A stretch of 64,000 nucleotides of DNA from Whalleya microplaca (Eukaryota > Ascomycota > Sordariomycetes > Xylariales > Xylariaceae): contig MU385710.1 of NCBI GenBank assembly GCA_022497155.1, positions 496,001-560,000 on the forward strand. The letters are read 5' to 3'. The notes under the pieces were generated by a model. The model did no database searches. It saw only the letters and a program-made list of their open reading frames with translations, and was not told the DNA's origin. Below, in pieces: positions 49,462 to 62,648 of this stretch; within the stretch, counting starts at the first letter, position 1, and each line of letters starts with the position of its first letter. Made by a program: the position numbers and the translations under genes.

Positions 49462-52052
49462 ATGCAGCTCTCATCGTTCGCTTCTTTTCTCACGTTAGCT
49501 TCGGCGACTTTTGCTCATCATGCTCGTGACATTAGGTTAGTTGTCTCAACTGATAGAACGCGCCAGCAAGCAACTAATCCAAACCCAGCTTGAGTGCTTC
49601 AGTCTCGAGTCCTAGCAGCTATCCATCTGCTGCAGCTTCAGAATGCGCGTTCTGGGTAGAACATATGCAGCCGCAAGGCATCGCGGCATTCAACCCCAAG
49701 CCGGACACGTACCAAGTATTCCGCAATGTCAAAGACTTCGGCGCAAAGGGAGACGGCAAGACCGATGATACCGCGGCGATTAACAAGGCGATCAGTAGTG
49801 GGGACCGATGCGCACCAGGCACTTGCGCATCGTCCACGACGACCCCAGCCTTGGTATATTTCCCGAACGGTACTTATCTAGTCACGGACTCGATCGTCAA
49901 CTACTACTACACCACGATCATTGGCAATCCCAATTGTGTGCCCGTCATTAAGGCCAGTTCTAACTTCACTGCACGATGGGTGATCGACGGCAACAAGTAC
50001 CAATCCGGTGGTGCTCTGGGATGGGGACCTACCAATGTTTTCTGGAGTCAAATTCGGAATTTCGTTGTGGATACCACGAATGTTCGTCCGTCCGTATTAG
50101 TGTCCGGTATTCATTGGGCTGTGTCGCAGGCCACATCCCTTCAGAACATCGTCTTCAAGATGTCGACAAAATCTGGCACGCAGCACGAAGGCGTCTTCAT
50201 CGAGTCAGGATCTGGTGGCTTCGTGAGCGATCTGACTTTCGAGGGCGGGAACTACGGACTGAATGTCGGAAACCAGTAAGTATAGGTATGGTATTCGACA
50301 TAGGATCATCTACTCACATCATATAGACAATACACAATGCGGAACCTTACTTTCCATAACGTCTATACCGCCATCAACCAGCTTTGGAGCTGGGGCTGGA
50401 CTTATAAATCTGTTCATATTCATAATTGTACGGTAGGGCTCAACATGTCGTCTGTCAACGCCGGGACCGGCGCGCAGAGTGTAGGCTCCGTGGTGCTTAT
50501 TGACAGCGAGATCCATGACACTCAGATTGGTGTCCTCATGGCGCGTTCGAGCAATTCCACGCCGAAAGCTGGTGGCACTCTGATGCTCGAGAACGTTGAC
50601 CTGAACAAAGTTCGAACGGCCGTTCAGGGCCCTGGTAACTCCACTGTGTTGGCCGGCTCTTCGGGCGAACTCCACATCGATAGCTGGGGTCAAGGCCATA
50701 GTTACGACAGCCACGATCGAAAGACCTTTCAAGGCTACACTTCTCCAAGCAGTCGCCCACATCAACTTACAACTGGCCCCGGCTATTACGAGCGCTCGAA
50801 ACCGCAGTACGGAGATGTACCATCTTCTGAGTTCGTGAGCGTCCGCGCTGCAGGAGCAAAAGGTGATGGCAAGACCGACGACACCCAGGCAATCAACGCT
50901 GTATTGCGCACCGCTGCCGCGACGAAGAAAGTCGTCTTCTTCGACGCGGGCTACTACCGCGTCACCAGCACGATATACGTGCCAGCCGGCTCCAGGATCA
51001 TCGGCGAGGCCTTCCCCGTCATCTTGTCCAGCGGGCCTTTCTTTGCTAACGTCGAGCTCCCGCTGCCGGTCGTGCAGGTCGGGGCTGCGAACGAGCCCGG
51101 GACGGTCGAATGGTCCGACATGATCGTCAGTTCGCAGGGAGCTCAGGCCGGTGCAATCCTCATCGAGTACAACCTTGTGTCGCCTGCGGGAGAGCCGACG
51201 GGATTGTGGGATGTGCATACGCGTGTGGGCGGTTTTGCCGGTTCCGATCTCACGGTTGCCGAGTGTCCCAAGACTCCCAATACCACGGTAACGATGGAGA
51301 ATATTAACAAAGAATGTATTGGTGCTTTCATGAGTATGCATGTTAACAGGTGGGCTTCGGGGCTCTATATGGAGAACTGTTGGCTCTGGGTTGCCGATCA
51401 TGATGGTGAGTAATATCCGGGGGCGTTTATTGCCTTCTTCATATTCAGTTATGAGCAAAGTCTCGCCATTTACCACTCCGCCCAGAAAGAGAAAATACTG
51501 ACTTCAGATGCTGCAGTCGAAGACAAGAACCTCACACAGATCACCGTCTATGCTGGACGCGGGCTGCTCATTGAGAGCACCATCGGTGGGATTTGGCTGT
51601 ACGGGACAGGCGTCGAGCATCATTCGCTGTACGAGTATCAACTTGTGGGGACCAAGGATGTCGTGATGGGCCAGATCCAGACGGAAACCGCGTACTACCA
51701 GCCCAACCCAGACGCCACGATCCCGTTCGCGCCGGTCACTTGGTTGCACGATCCAATCCTAGGACCAGGTACTGATGGGTGGGGTCTTCGCATAGTTGAC
51801 AGCTCCGACGTACTCATCTACGGCGCGGGATTGTATAGCTTCTTTAACAACTACAATGTGGGCTGCTCGGCCGAGACCAGTACGGTGGACTGCCAACCCC
51901 AGATCTTCAGCATTGAAGGTAGCCAGGTCTCGGTATATAATTTGAACACGGTTGGAACGACGAAGATGATCACTGTCAATGGCCAGGATATCGCGAATGC
52001 TGCGGACAACCCTGACGGCTTCGTCGATACCCTTGCTGTATTCAGGACTTGA
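49462..52052 (+). CDS. Secreted exo-beta-1,3-glucanase, glycoside hydrolase family 55
   Basis: Four exons, 49462-49535, 49589-50275, 50327-51405 and 51508-52052, give 794 aa, the usual length for GH55. A signal peptide (MQLSSFASFLTLASATFA) starts the protein. Two pectate-lyase-like beta-helix halves each begin with the family motif: VKDFGAKGDGKTDDTAAIN near residue 70 and VRAAGAKGDGKTDDTQAIN near 430. Further markers are the aromatic LWSWGWTYK and ENCWLWVADHD, which is split by intron 3. Phases agree at every junction (GTTAGT, GTAAGT and GTGAGT donors). GH55 enzymes release glucose or short oligomers from beta-1,3-glucan, in wall remodelling, mycoparasitism or plant callose degradation. Confidence 0.92.
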
Positions 52053-55000
52053 GAGCAGTGCTGTTACGGTGATGAGGACATCGCGATAACGAAGGGGATC
52101 GTGCCTGTGTGGTGTATTTGTGTTGCGTTTTTGGTGGCTACGAATTCCTAGACTGGCGGATGGTTTCCTACCTGGCGTTTCGATACTAAAACTAAGCACT
52201 TCTTGAACCGTGTTCCTCCTAGGTTGGATGTAAGAATAGAACCGAAACTTCGATACGATTGGCCTGTCATCATATTACTATCACTGTCTGTAGATACAGC
52301 TTACGTTCGTTGATTCTGAATCGACCCGATCAGATTTGGCGTTGAAAGAGGTCGAGCCTGAGCTCCGTGTCGTACTCTAGCCACAATAGGCTGCCGCCTT
52401 TCGTCTTTTTAATGCATCCATTCTTGAGAAGGTTATGCCGCAGTGGCTTTCTGATGGCAAGTTGAATATTTAGCGGTGAGTGAATGATCCATCCGTAGTA
52501 CTAGTAGTTCACACTCGCGGTTCTAAGCCACGATCTCATGTTTCGAGAGTGATTTTCCGGATGCGCAGTGGTCTCGGCAGGGTGCTTGGATCGGGGGATC
52601 TCTGGAGCTATTATCGGCGAGTCCTGCCATCAGCCTTCGATTCAAGACAATCTAGTCACCGTGGAGGGTGACACCAAAAAGGAAAATAGGCGGTTGTGGC
52701 ATTTGACATGTGGCCGATGTCTCAGCAATCGTCCCTAATGGGCAGCATTATTCACGTGTTTCCCTCTCTCCCCCAAGTGAAAGTCCAACAAGCATGTTAA
52801 GCAGGGCATCCTCATTAAGCCACCAGCGGAAGCTAATCCCAACCCCGCTAGTCTTTGACTTGGCAGCTGAAGAATATCTAGCTAGTTGACTACGTCTTTA
52901 TCTTAAGACAACTCCCCTGATTATTGCTAGATTGTGGATTAGTTTATTGTGGTACTTTTGTCATATCCGGTAATCTTTAGATGAGGAAAACATCAGGCAT
53001 TCAAACTTCCAATGGTAAGAGCAAATATTCCCCAACTCCAGGCCAGGGCCACAATTCATATGCTCAATGAATTCAGGCAACTGAGACTAGGCTGCAGACT
53101 ATTTATCCCACATCTACACTGGCACTCTCAGCTACGCTAACTGTAGGGAAAACCAGATAGACGGCTAGGGGCTTCATTGGGAGTGTGACAGCAGGCATGG
53201 TCTTTCTTGTCCTTATCTCCAATACTATATTCTGGTATCACCGTGAGCAACACTCCTCTTCTAATGATTTAGTCGTCGCGCCGCTCTACCCAGCAAAGTA
53301 GATGTTGACACAAAGGGTGGAGCTTGACTCTGCCCAAACTCATTAACATATCTTCTGAGTACCCTGAGATCTCGTCTCGGCGTTACTACTGTAAGAGCTA
53401 CCTCAAGAAGCCGTTTTAATCTACAGCAGACAGGCTTCACATGCAGAGACTGGAGGGAGAATTGCACAGGCATCACAGAGGCAGCACCGCCGTCCTTTCA
53501 AGGATTGACTTGCTCGTCTCGAGCGGCCTGTAGGGTCAATCAGTAGTAGTATGAATGGGTTGAATAAATTCCCTTCAAGATACTGCGAAAGTCCAGAGAT
53601 GGGTAATTACCACGAATTCCTGAAGTTATATAGTGGTTTCTACGTGCAGGCAGTTATACCTTTACAATACCAACTTAATCCGTTTATATTATCGTGTCTC
53701 TAATTGGTTATATTGTTATGGAATTGTTGGCATGGTCCGAGAAACTTATGTAAGGAGTGAACATTATCCTTGATTTATCTCCTTACCGTAGTTAAATCTC
53801 CTCAGCTTCTAAAAACGAGGTCTGCTCAAGATCGAGTCCACTATAGCTTGATAGTGGAAAATAAGGGGCGATGCGAAGATGGCGCCAATTGTTAGAATAA
53901 TAGGTGAAGTAATAGTAGCAGGTACAAGAATATCATATTAAACGTTGTAGAAACACAAGTTGCAGTACTAAGCAACAGCCCCAGAAATACTCCGACTCAC
54001 GTGCTATCCTTGTACCAGAAACCGCGGTTGTGAAATAATCCAACATACACCATTTACTCAGTTGCGGTAATCTAGTATTAGATTTTAATAAATAACAACT
54101 CATGCTTTTCTATGCTATTGTCATAATCAGCCGCAAACTAAAAGGAGAGTGGGTCCCAAGTTTCGGGTCATAGTCATAGCTAACCTTGTGATTCATGTAT
54201 AACAGCTCATAACACGTGTGAATTAGTACTTTGGTGATGACTGGATTCGACAGTACGGAGTTCGCATCTTCTTACATACCTCCGGAACTACCACAAGGTA
54301 TAGAGTTTATCTCGCATTGTATTGCTTTGCGGCCCTTTTCGCTGTGCGCTCTCCTATGTTCTAGATACAGCCATTTACAGGATGATTGAGACCTACAATC
54401 CAACGGATGCTACCAATGGCGCGTGTCACATCTAAAGGGACTGGCTGTACACAAGCCACGATAGCCAAGAAGTCAAGTGAAGCTGAGCGTCCTATTTTCC
54501 TTCTTCGGTTGAGCCGCCTATCGGTACAAGATACAGGGAGAGTGTTCCCAGTGAGGAGCAAAAATAGCTCTACAGAATGGTCGATATGTCTTATATATCA
54601 AACGCCACAGAATTCAAAAGAACCTCCAAGGAAATGACTAAGATCAGAATTCTCAGCCACCCAAATAAGTTGGTAGGACTAGCTGACGCAGTCAATAGGC
54701 AATGCTTTGGCCCACCAGATTGTTACCTTCGTAGTTCTTTCCAAATATAATCAATCTTGCAAGGCTGAGGTGTATATTTCCCAGTATTAGATCACCTTTA
54801 CCTCCAACCGCATCGCATCAGTTCCCTTGCGTCCTAAACGTGATGCACCTTGGAAATCCGATGCGACACTATATATACCTATCCGTTCTTGACTATTGAA
54901 CGGGCGAACAACCTCAACTAGTACTATGCTGCCAATAAACTTGCCGTGTTCTAGGCCTATTTCCGCCGCATGGCCGCCACCGAATGGTCAGCCACCGCAT

Positions 55001-55679
55001 GGTCAACCGTTGCATCGGCGTCTAGGTCTCGAACGCTGCATTATGGTCTGAAAGATCTGAAATGTGTAGCGAAGCCTTGCAGAATCTTGTATCACTAGAC
55101 GAATGTCGACATGGAATATGTAACGACCAGTGGCTGATCTGGCAATGGGCCTAGCCTCACGCCATCTCACCTCGGACTATCTAAACATCCTACTACTCTC
55201 TATGAATCAACTGCTTATCATTTTATTCAAGGCCGGTATTTACAGACTTCAGTGGTTCGGGTCCAGGATGTGGTATTGAAACCAACACGTTCTCGACCTG
55301 AGCGCCATCCAAGCATGTCTCTAAAGAGGCATTGACAAGGTCTCTACTATCATCTTATCAAATTGTTGATTAGACCCTAACTCAACCTCTGCCAGGTACT
55401 ATGCCAACTCCGAGGCTCGAGTTGAGAAATTATAAAGGCTCGAGTTCATTCAGTACAAGATTGTTCGCTCTGTCTACCTGGCTTTAATCACGGCACGCTA
55501 TCTCTTCTCACATTTCTCGTGTTCTTACTTGTCTTATTTTAAAGCACATCATTTAGGTTCATCCGTTGTATTCTCCGTTGATCTGTTCAACCTTCCGTGG
55601 TGAGCCCGAGCTCGTACAGACATTATTGGATATCTCTATAAACCTTCCTGTTTTGGACATTGTCACTTCGTGGTCAAAA
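52053..55679. other. Long AT-rich gene-poor region
   Basis: No intact gene over about 3.6 kb. Stops are frequent in all frames. A possible relic lies at 53160-53560. A TATA-like TTATAAAGG near 55430 could serve the TmpA-like gene. Confidence 0.45.
53160..53560 (+). pseudogene. Possible relic of a single-pass membrane protein
   Basis: One frame reads a membrane helix (GFIGSVTAGMVFLVLISN) followed by NTIFWYHREQ, then protein-like sequence (VELDSAQTH, SRQASHAETGG) interrupted by TAG, TAA and several TGA codons. That fits the C-terminal end of a fungal wall-sensor-type membrane protein mutated by C-to-T changes. Support is compositional only. Confidence 0.3.
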
Positions 55680-57824
55680 ATGGCATCTACGCAGAGTATC
55701 AACAACGACACACCTAACCTTCCCGAGCCATCACTGGTAGCTAAAAGCCTGACTGGCTCCAAATATACTCAAGACAACAAAATGGAATCACTTAAATCAC
55801 AACATCTACAGTCTTTGGGTCCCCTTGTGTCTATCAAGAGGTAGGTCTTCCTGCAGCTAATGATGTATTCTCATTCAGGCTTATTGAGAATGCTAATGTA
55901 ACTACTCCAGTCTAAATTCGTCCATGTCAACAGTTGTTAATAGCGAAGGTGCCTGCCAGGCCCAGCGCTCATCGAGCGGGTCAGCTAGCCAGCTTGCCGA
56001 AGGCAACCCCTCTCCTGCTCTTCCTCCCAAGCGAGGGACTCAGTTATATCGTTGGCTGAGGTGGGGATTTGGATCAGTCTACCGTCGCATTTTTACCCTG
56101 GTCTACCTGGTCAACTTGGCAGTTCTTGCAGTGTTGATAGGCCATGAAGCCCTTGGACAGAAAGATGGGCTCACTTACGACAATGCTTCCATAGCCGTCT
56201 CAGCCAACCTCCTAGCCTCTCTTTTTGTCCGAAACGAACACATAGTTAACGCTATGTTCATTGTCTTTTGTACTTGGTCAAAGCATGCACCGCTCCCTGT
56301 CCGGAGACTTTGTGCGAAGATCTATTCCTACGGAGGAGTTCACAGTGGTGGTGGCATCTCTGCAACGTTTTGGTATACAGCATATTTGGTCATGGTCACT
56401 CGAGAATTCGCCGTCCCGAATATCCCTTTGATACGCGGGTATATCCTCCTTGTGAGCTATATGGTTGTGATACTCCTGATCGCCATTTTGGTTTTTGCCT
56501 ATCCACGAATTCGCATCCTTATGCACAATTGGTTCGAAGGCATTCACCGCTTCTTAGGAGTACGTATTCCAGTATCCTGTGTTGACTTTTTCAGCTTTTC
56601 TTGAAAGTTATGTGTGACTATATGATTTTGATGATTCCAGTTAAAACCCATGGGAGACATCTCAGGACTCCCAAGAATATTTGACAAGGGTATTTACTAA
56701 CTCCTGATTGTGTATAGTGGTCGGTGATTCTTCTGTTCTGGGCTCAAACTCTCATGCTAGCTGCCGATGCCGCAAGAGTACGCCAGGTTTCCATGGGAAG
56801 AAGCATCCTCATATCACCCTCATTCTGGATGCTGGTTATTATCACTGCCCTAGTCATATATCCTTGGGCTCACTTGCGACTACGAAAGTGAGTAGTGTCA
56901 TATTTATTTATTGATAATCTTCCGTTTTGTTTGAGAGCCAGGATCTTCTATTGGGTTACATTCGGTAGTTATAGATCATAACAGGTCTCTTAACTCCCGA
57001 TGAGTTGTCAGACTATTTGAAAACTTTTTTACCAAAAAGCTAACTCTGGATAATACAGTGTTGAGGTGGAGGTGTTGAGCGATCATGTTGCTAAACTCAC
57101 GTTCGATTATGCGAAAGTCAACTATGGTCAAGCAGTTCGTCTGTCCGACGCACCTCTAAAGGAGACTCACGCTTTTGCCGTCATACCTGACTGCCGCGTA
57201 CCTCAAAGATCTAGTCATTCGGAATCAGCCTCTTCGAATACTCTAGATCTAGAGGCATCCGGTAACATAGCAAATAGGGGTTTCAGCGTTCTTGTCTCCA
57301 ATGCCGGGGACTGGACAAAGAAAATGATTCAGAACCCACCTAAACGTATATGGACAAGAGGGTGTCCTCAATATGGAGTACTCCGAGTAGCCGGTCTCTT
57401 CAAGCCAGTCATCATCGTCGCTACGGGATCTGGAATCGGCCCTTGTCTCTCACTCTTTGTGCAAGCTCCTGAGCATCCCGTCAGAATCATATGGAGCACG
57501 CCGAGCCCAGAACAAAGCTATGGTCAAGCGATCATTGACATCCTCCTGAGAGCTGATCCACAAGCCATAATCATCGATACTCGCAAGAGTGGTCGGCCGG
57601 ATCTCGTCGCGATCGCCTACCAGGTGTATGAATCAAGTCGGCGTCAAACATCTGGAGAGTCCAAGGAAGACGAGGGGAGATGGAACAAGTCTGGCAATCG
57701 CCGTGAGCCGCTCGGCGCCTGCGAAGCTTGTGTGGTTATTTCAAATCAGCGGGTTACGAAGAAAGTGGTGTACGGCCTTGAGAGTAGAGGGCTACCAGCA
57801 TATGGTGCCATTTTTGATTCATGA
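55680..57824 (+). CDS. TmpA-like transmembrane oxidoreductase
   Basis: Four exons, 55680-55840, 55911-56559, 56718-56887 and 57059-57824, give 581 aa. About 100 Ser-rich residues precede six to eight transmembrane helices (residues about 120-310), including NWFEGIHRFLGW at the exon 2/3 junction and a YPWAHLRLRK end. The soluble C-terminal part has an NAD(P)-binding motif (VIIVATGSGIGPCLSLF) and a final YGAIFDS. The arrangement matches Aspergillus nidulans TmpA and relatives, which are membrane flavo-oxidoreductase-like proteins implicated in conidiation signalling. The FAD-binding part looks degenerate compared with ferric reductases. Intron 2 (158 bp) is longer than its neighbours. No lesion is seen. 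Confidence 0.85.
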
Positions 57825-59695
57825 TCGAGCACTGGGCGCTCGCGCCGTGATTTTGTTCGAGCTGCAATTATTCATCCGGGCGTCTGGTATTTGTTCTCGC
57901 ATGGAATAGATCATGCTAAGAATATTTACAACCTACAAGAGCCAAGTTTCGTCAGTTTCGGGTCTAAGGTATATCAACAGTCTTGACTATACTGTTGCTA
58001 TCTTATAGTGTCCTTTCGTTTATACATATATAGACTTCGCGTTCATAGATACAGTTGTGCTTGATTATGAATATTTTTCTGAAAATGCATCCATCCCTTC
58101 CTCTGGCCCTTTTTTAAAGCTAATGCCATCGAACGGGATCATGGATACCTACCAACATTGCACAACTATACATTGGCATTAAGTAGTTCCTTGTCACGCT
58201 TAAGAAATTGGTCTCGATTAGACAGAGTCTACACCACCCGTCTTGTTTTCATTTTGTCCCCTTAGACAATCTCAGCTTCACAGAAAAACTATCTATTATA
58301 GTTCGTACGGGATGTGCTGGATTGTTGTGTGGCCAGTTCGCTGCTAGCCCCACGCTAGCAGCTAGTGCTCAGCACCTATGGCGTACCTATACTGGTTTCT
58401 CGCCAGCCCTGTTACATAGCACAAAGTTTCCTTTCCCTATTCCCCAACTTACCAAATACGCGTGGAAATTTGGTAGCGAAGCCTCCTCGACCCTTGTAGA
58501 CCGTGATATTGATCCGGTATTAGCTCTGCCGTTCGACTGGAAATCTCGTCGGGAGCTAAATGCGTTGCTGTCGCTATAGATATAGCTGAGACTGGAGTTA
58601 GAATCTTTGGCGGATCGGAGGGACTTTCGAGGTGAGCCCGCGTCGGACTGGCAAGTGGCATTCTCGTAATGGATACATTCAACTTCACCGATCTCCCGCC
58701 CCTAGTCGCAGATCTTGTTGGACTGCAGGGCTATGTACCCCAATAGGATCGTCAAGATCGTGAGGATTGTGTCGAGTTTCTTCAAGTTGCACTCGCAAAT
58801 CTTGCCTAAAAGAACTAGATCTTGAAGGTTGCGAGAAGCAGAGTGACGGGGATACTTGCAGTAGTTTCAGATCACGATTCTGATGCACGCAGGGGTTGTG
58901 GTTGGCCCCGAGTTGCTCGGCATGCATGACCCCGGTGCTTTTCGGTACTCGGCAGTGCAAGCCGGAGGCGCTGAGTTGCCGGGCAAAAAGTAGATCGATG
59001 GTAGAAGATTGATACTTTGGAAATGAAACATAGTATACGATGGAAATCTAAACGATCTTGGATGATTGGATACTTGATATCTATCAGGCCACCTCTCCCC
59101 AAACTCCTACTCGCTCCGCCACTTGAAGGGGGTAGCTTGTCTGGTGGACCCTGGCGTTTAGTTTCATCGCGACCTTTGCGGATCTTTTTGCCAAGCTCGT
59201 AGATTCAATCGTAGTAACAATGAAACGCGATAACCTGCCGTTCATCGCTAAGCCACACCTGTTACAATATTGCCAGACTAAACTGATATTCGAAGAGCCT
59301 CTTGCAGGAATAGACGGCGTGGGGAACTTGAATGCTGAATGCGATTCGCTACACAGGTATACCCTGTACGTTTTGTACTTCGTCTCGGAAAGTTCAGACG
59401 AGACTACACAGCAGTAGGAGTCGGCGCTACGAAGGGTAGAGAAGAATGATTGAGGCATTTTGATTGAGATACAAGCTATTTGAGCGATACGGAGTCATGC
59501 TAGTAGTGTGTATAAAACATGACGAAGGCCCCAGCTTGTTGAGGCCTTCTCATCACTATCGCCAACAGCCCTAATCCTCCTATTACCCAATTCACTTCTT
59601 TTCGGTCTTGAGGACAGCCCCGGTGGCAATTACCTGTACAATCACTTTCTCCCCTTTAGCTTGCACGATATCAGAACTCCTTATCAGTATTCAAG
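57825..59695. other. Intergenic region
   Basis: 3' flank of the TmpA-like gene and promoter of the Egh16-like gene. Frames at 58208-58579 and 59084-59458 lack motifs and splice structure, so no gene was accepted. Confidence 0.4.
59511..59517 (+). promoter_or_regulatory. TATA-like element upstream of the Egh16-like gene
   Basis: TATAAAA lies 185 bases before the ATG at 59696, followed by a CT-rich stretch (59560-59600) typical of fungal core promoters. Confidence 0.4.
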
Positions 59696-60665
59696 ATGCA
59701 TTGCGCCCTCGTTGTCATCGGTTCCGGCCTTCTTGTCACTGTCTACGGCCATGGTGTGGTAACTTCCATCAAGGGCGCGAACGGTGTCGAGATGCCCGGG
59801 TTGTCGAGTAAGCATTATTCATTAAACATATCACTTGAGACAGGCAAGTGTTCAAGGCTAACAAAATCTAGTCGCTGATGGAACACCTCGCGATTGCAGC
59901 ACCAACCGCTGTGGTAGTCAGGCAGATACAGCCATTATCAGGGACCGCGAGATCGAAAAGGGTGATGCCAGCCCCCTGGGCCGGACACAAGGCAATGGAG
60001 CCATCAACGCTTCAACGATGATCGAGAACTTCATGGGCGCTTCCGCGGCCCCGACGAACAACGGCTCGGCTGCCTCTGTCGGTCAAGAGGATAACATCCC
60101 AGCAAACGCCCAGAAGAAGCGGGGCGGCTTCTTCGTGCGCGGTTTGAAAGACATACTCTCTGGCCTCACGGGCGGCAGTGGCAGTGGCGGCAACAAGACC
60201 GAGACGGCCGCCGAGACCAGCGTCGCCGCTACGGCCGGTCAGGGCGCTACTTCGGGCTTACCGACGTGTGCGGATGACGGATCCATTACCATGACGTTCC
60301 GACAGATCAATCAAGATGGTGCCGGACCCATGGAGGCCGCGGTCGATGGCACATCCGGCGGCACAGACCCCAACGCCTTCAAGACCGCCGAGGTCACACA
60401 GGACGTTCCTGGTGTCGGCTTCGGAGGCTTGTCTCTAGCTACCAACACCGACTTCCCATTGACGGTCCAGATGCCCGCGGGAATGACCTGTGACGCTACT
60501 GTCGGTGGCGCGAACAACGTCTGCGTGGTCCGCGTTCGCAACAGCGCGGCTGCTGGCCCCTTCGGCGGCTCTGCGGCTTTTACCCAGTCGACAGCTGCCC
60601 GTAAGCGAGCTATTATGTATCGCTTGAGGAAGCGTACCGATGAGAGCAGTCGCCGTCGTAGATAA
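59696..60665 (+). CDS. Egh16-like (GEgh16/CAS1/Mas-type) secreted protein
   Basis: Two exons, 59696-59807 and 59872-60665, with a 64-bp phase-1 intron (GTAAGC, TAG), give 301 aa. A signal peptide (MHCALVVIGSGLLVTVYG) precedes a mature start at HGVVTSIKG, the His-Gly start usual in this family. Family-like motifs are GTPRDCSTNRCGSQADT, SGLPTCADDGSITMTFRQIN, and DFPLTVQMPAGMTC with NNVCVVRVRN. A Gly/Lys-rich insertion (about residues 140-180) and a basic C-terminus (KRAIMYRLRKR) are less typical. Egh16-like proteins are expressed at appressorium formation or host penetration in several fungi and carry a fold related to lytic polysaccharide monooxygenases. The biochemical role here is inferred. 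Confidence 0.85.
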
Positions 60666-61513
60666 TGCTGGTGTTAGCCCTAGAATATTATTTACAGACG
60701 GGAGGATATGGGGAGTATCGAGACAAACGGAACAGAGTAGAAATTTGCTTTCTTTGGATATTTAGGGATGTCAATCTGGATAGCCTCTGGGATTAGGCTG
60801 GGTAAATGGTTGATGCGTCATGATGGCCGAAGGCGCGTCGGGTTAGAACAGAGAACTTGTTGATTCAAGTTGATCATAACATGGGATTCCTCCACGACTT
60901 ACTCAACCCTTGCAGCGCCTGCTCTCGTGCTCTGATATCCTGGTCTGACAGTTGGAAATGTAGGAGACCCTGGAATGAAATAGCCACTGGAGTGGCCATA
61001 TGTGTAGCATCGCATATTCAACCGTAGGAGACCTTTCCAAGGGCCTTGTGAAGCCAAGTCTCGGTTTCAAACTGTCGGACCAGCTAAGCATCTCGATAGC
61101 AAAAATCCGATTGTAGCAGATATATGATGAGATTGAACGCTCCCACCAGAGACATACACGATACTGTTGATGATTGTTGTCAGCTATACTTTCAACCCAA
61201 TTGAAGAAATGAGAAAAAGGTCACGGGTGCCGTTACTAAGGAAGCAGTTAGCACCAGGCTTTAGCGCAACAGCAGTCAATGCCAATGCACTATCAGCCTG
61301 AAACGCTAACAGCCCAGCACGTACCACCGCGCTGTTATCATAATTTTAGCGTGTCGAGCGTTATGAGGATGTAATTCGCTTTCTAATCAAACACAAACAA
61401 TTTAACGCGACGACTCGGATCTGTTCACGATTTACTCACTGAAGTGTTAGAGTACACCAGTTCGAAGCCGCTCTGACTCAATTCGAATAGTTCATTAGCT
61501 TACTCGTAGTATC
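60666..61513. other. Intergenic region
   Basis: 3' flank of the Egh16-like gene and promoter of the DUF7726-type gene. No gene was recognised. Confidence 0.45.
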
Positions 61514-62648
61514 ATGTCAGCCCCTCACCAGGTAGTCAAACTGAAGCTCTCTCGTGGAAAGTAGTTCACGTATTGACTGAGATAATAGCTGGCGCGTCCA
61601 GCGCTTCAAGATGCCACCAATCGGGCAAACCAGCCAGCTGCCCCCCAAAATGGGGGAAATAAAGCTGCTGGCCAGCCTACCACAGCACCTGTCCCACCGG
61701 CAGCGAAAGCTGCAGGGAGCAAGAAGCGTAAATCTGAGACGTCTCTGGAAGACGACATTGCCGCGTACAAGCAGAACCTCGACTATATTGACACAGACGG
61801 TATGGCCATTGATATGACCTGTAACCAAGTCCGAGGGCGAATTAACAAGCTTCTGGATAGCGGCATTATGAAGAAGGGCGAGTTCTGCGCGGCCATTGGC
61901 AACACTAGCAAGAGCCTCAACACCTTCCTCTCCCAGCGTGGCACGACGGGTGGAGCCGGTAGTGCGTCGTATGACAACGCGTGGGCCTTTTTTAAGCAGC
62001 GCGAGATCGCCGGCTTGAAGATGCCGGATGTGAAGAAGAGACAGAAGACAGAGGCTGCTGCTGCTGCCGCTGCGTCTTCTAACGCCACGGCCGGGTCTAG
62101 CGGCACTGGCAAAGCGACCGCGCAGAAAACAGCCGGACCAGATATCAGCAACATCAAAGTAGGGGGCGAGGAGACGGACTGTGTCCCAGTTTACGACACC
62201 TGCGACGAGATCCGCAAGAAAATCAACGCGCATCTGAAGACACCGGGACTGACCGCATCCCAGTTCTGTAGAGATATCTACGCGCAGCTCAACCAACCTA
62301 CTGGCAAGTGTTTTTAGTCTAAGCAGCTTGCCGATTTCCGCGGCAAGAAAGGCCCGCGAGCCGGATGTACGAGCCGGCTGTTTTACGCGGCCTATGTCTT
62401 CTTCGAAAAGAAACGGCTTGCTGAGGGTAAGCCGAAGACTCAACACCGTCTCAACATGGAAGATGTCTACCAGGGTGGCTTTGACCTTGAGCATGATGGA
62501 AGACATGGGTAAGTATCTCATTCCGTGCCTCGGTTCCATTTTCAAGTTCCTTACATCCATGGGGCCTTTGCTAAGATCAGACAGCGTTATCGTTATGGCT
62601 GGTAGTACGCCGTACATGGATCAGTACGGTACTATTTCTACATATTAG
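61514..62648 (+). pseudogene. DUF7726-type nuclear protein gene interrupted by an in-frame TAG
   Basis: Exons 61514-61531, 61589-62508 and 62576-62648 join in phase. The N-terminus is Ala/Pro/Gln-rich with a nuclear-localisation-like GSKKRKSE. Two similar helical units follow: one from CNQVRGRINKLLDSG with FCAAIGNTSKSLNTFLSQRG, the second from CDEIRKKINAHLKTPG with SQFCRDIYAQL. This doubling is the pattern of fungal DUF7726 proteins, thought to be DNA-binding-like. The second unit is cut by TAG at 62315-62317, after which the same frame continues with family-like sequence (SKQLADFRGKKGPRAGC, FYAAYVFFEKKRLAEGKP) to a clean stop at 62648. CAG to TAG is the likely change. It may yield a 210-aa truncated protein. 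Confidence 0.7.

Noticed and set aside
50319..51476. Minus-strand 385-aa frame opposite the GH55 gene
   Set aside because: Antisense shadow; the plus strand encodes family motifs and proper introns.
58208..58579. 123-aa plus-strand frame
   Set aside because: Weak coding appearance, no recognisable domain and no promoter or intron support.
61517..62617. Minus-strand 366-aa frame opposite the DUF7726-type gene
   Set aside because: No motif and biased composition; the plus strand gives a consistent three-exon family member.
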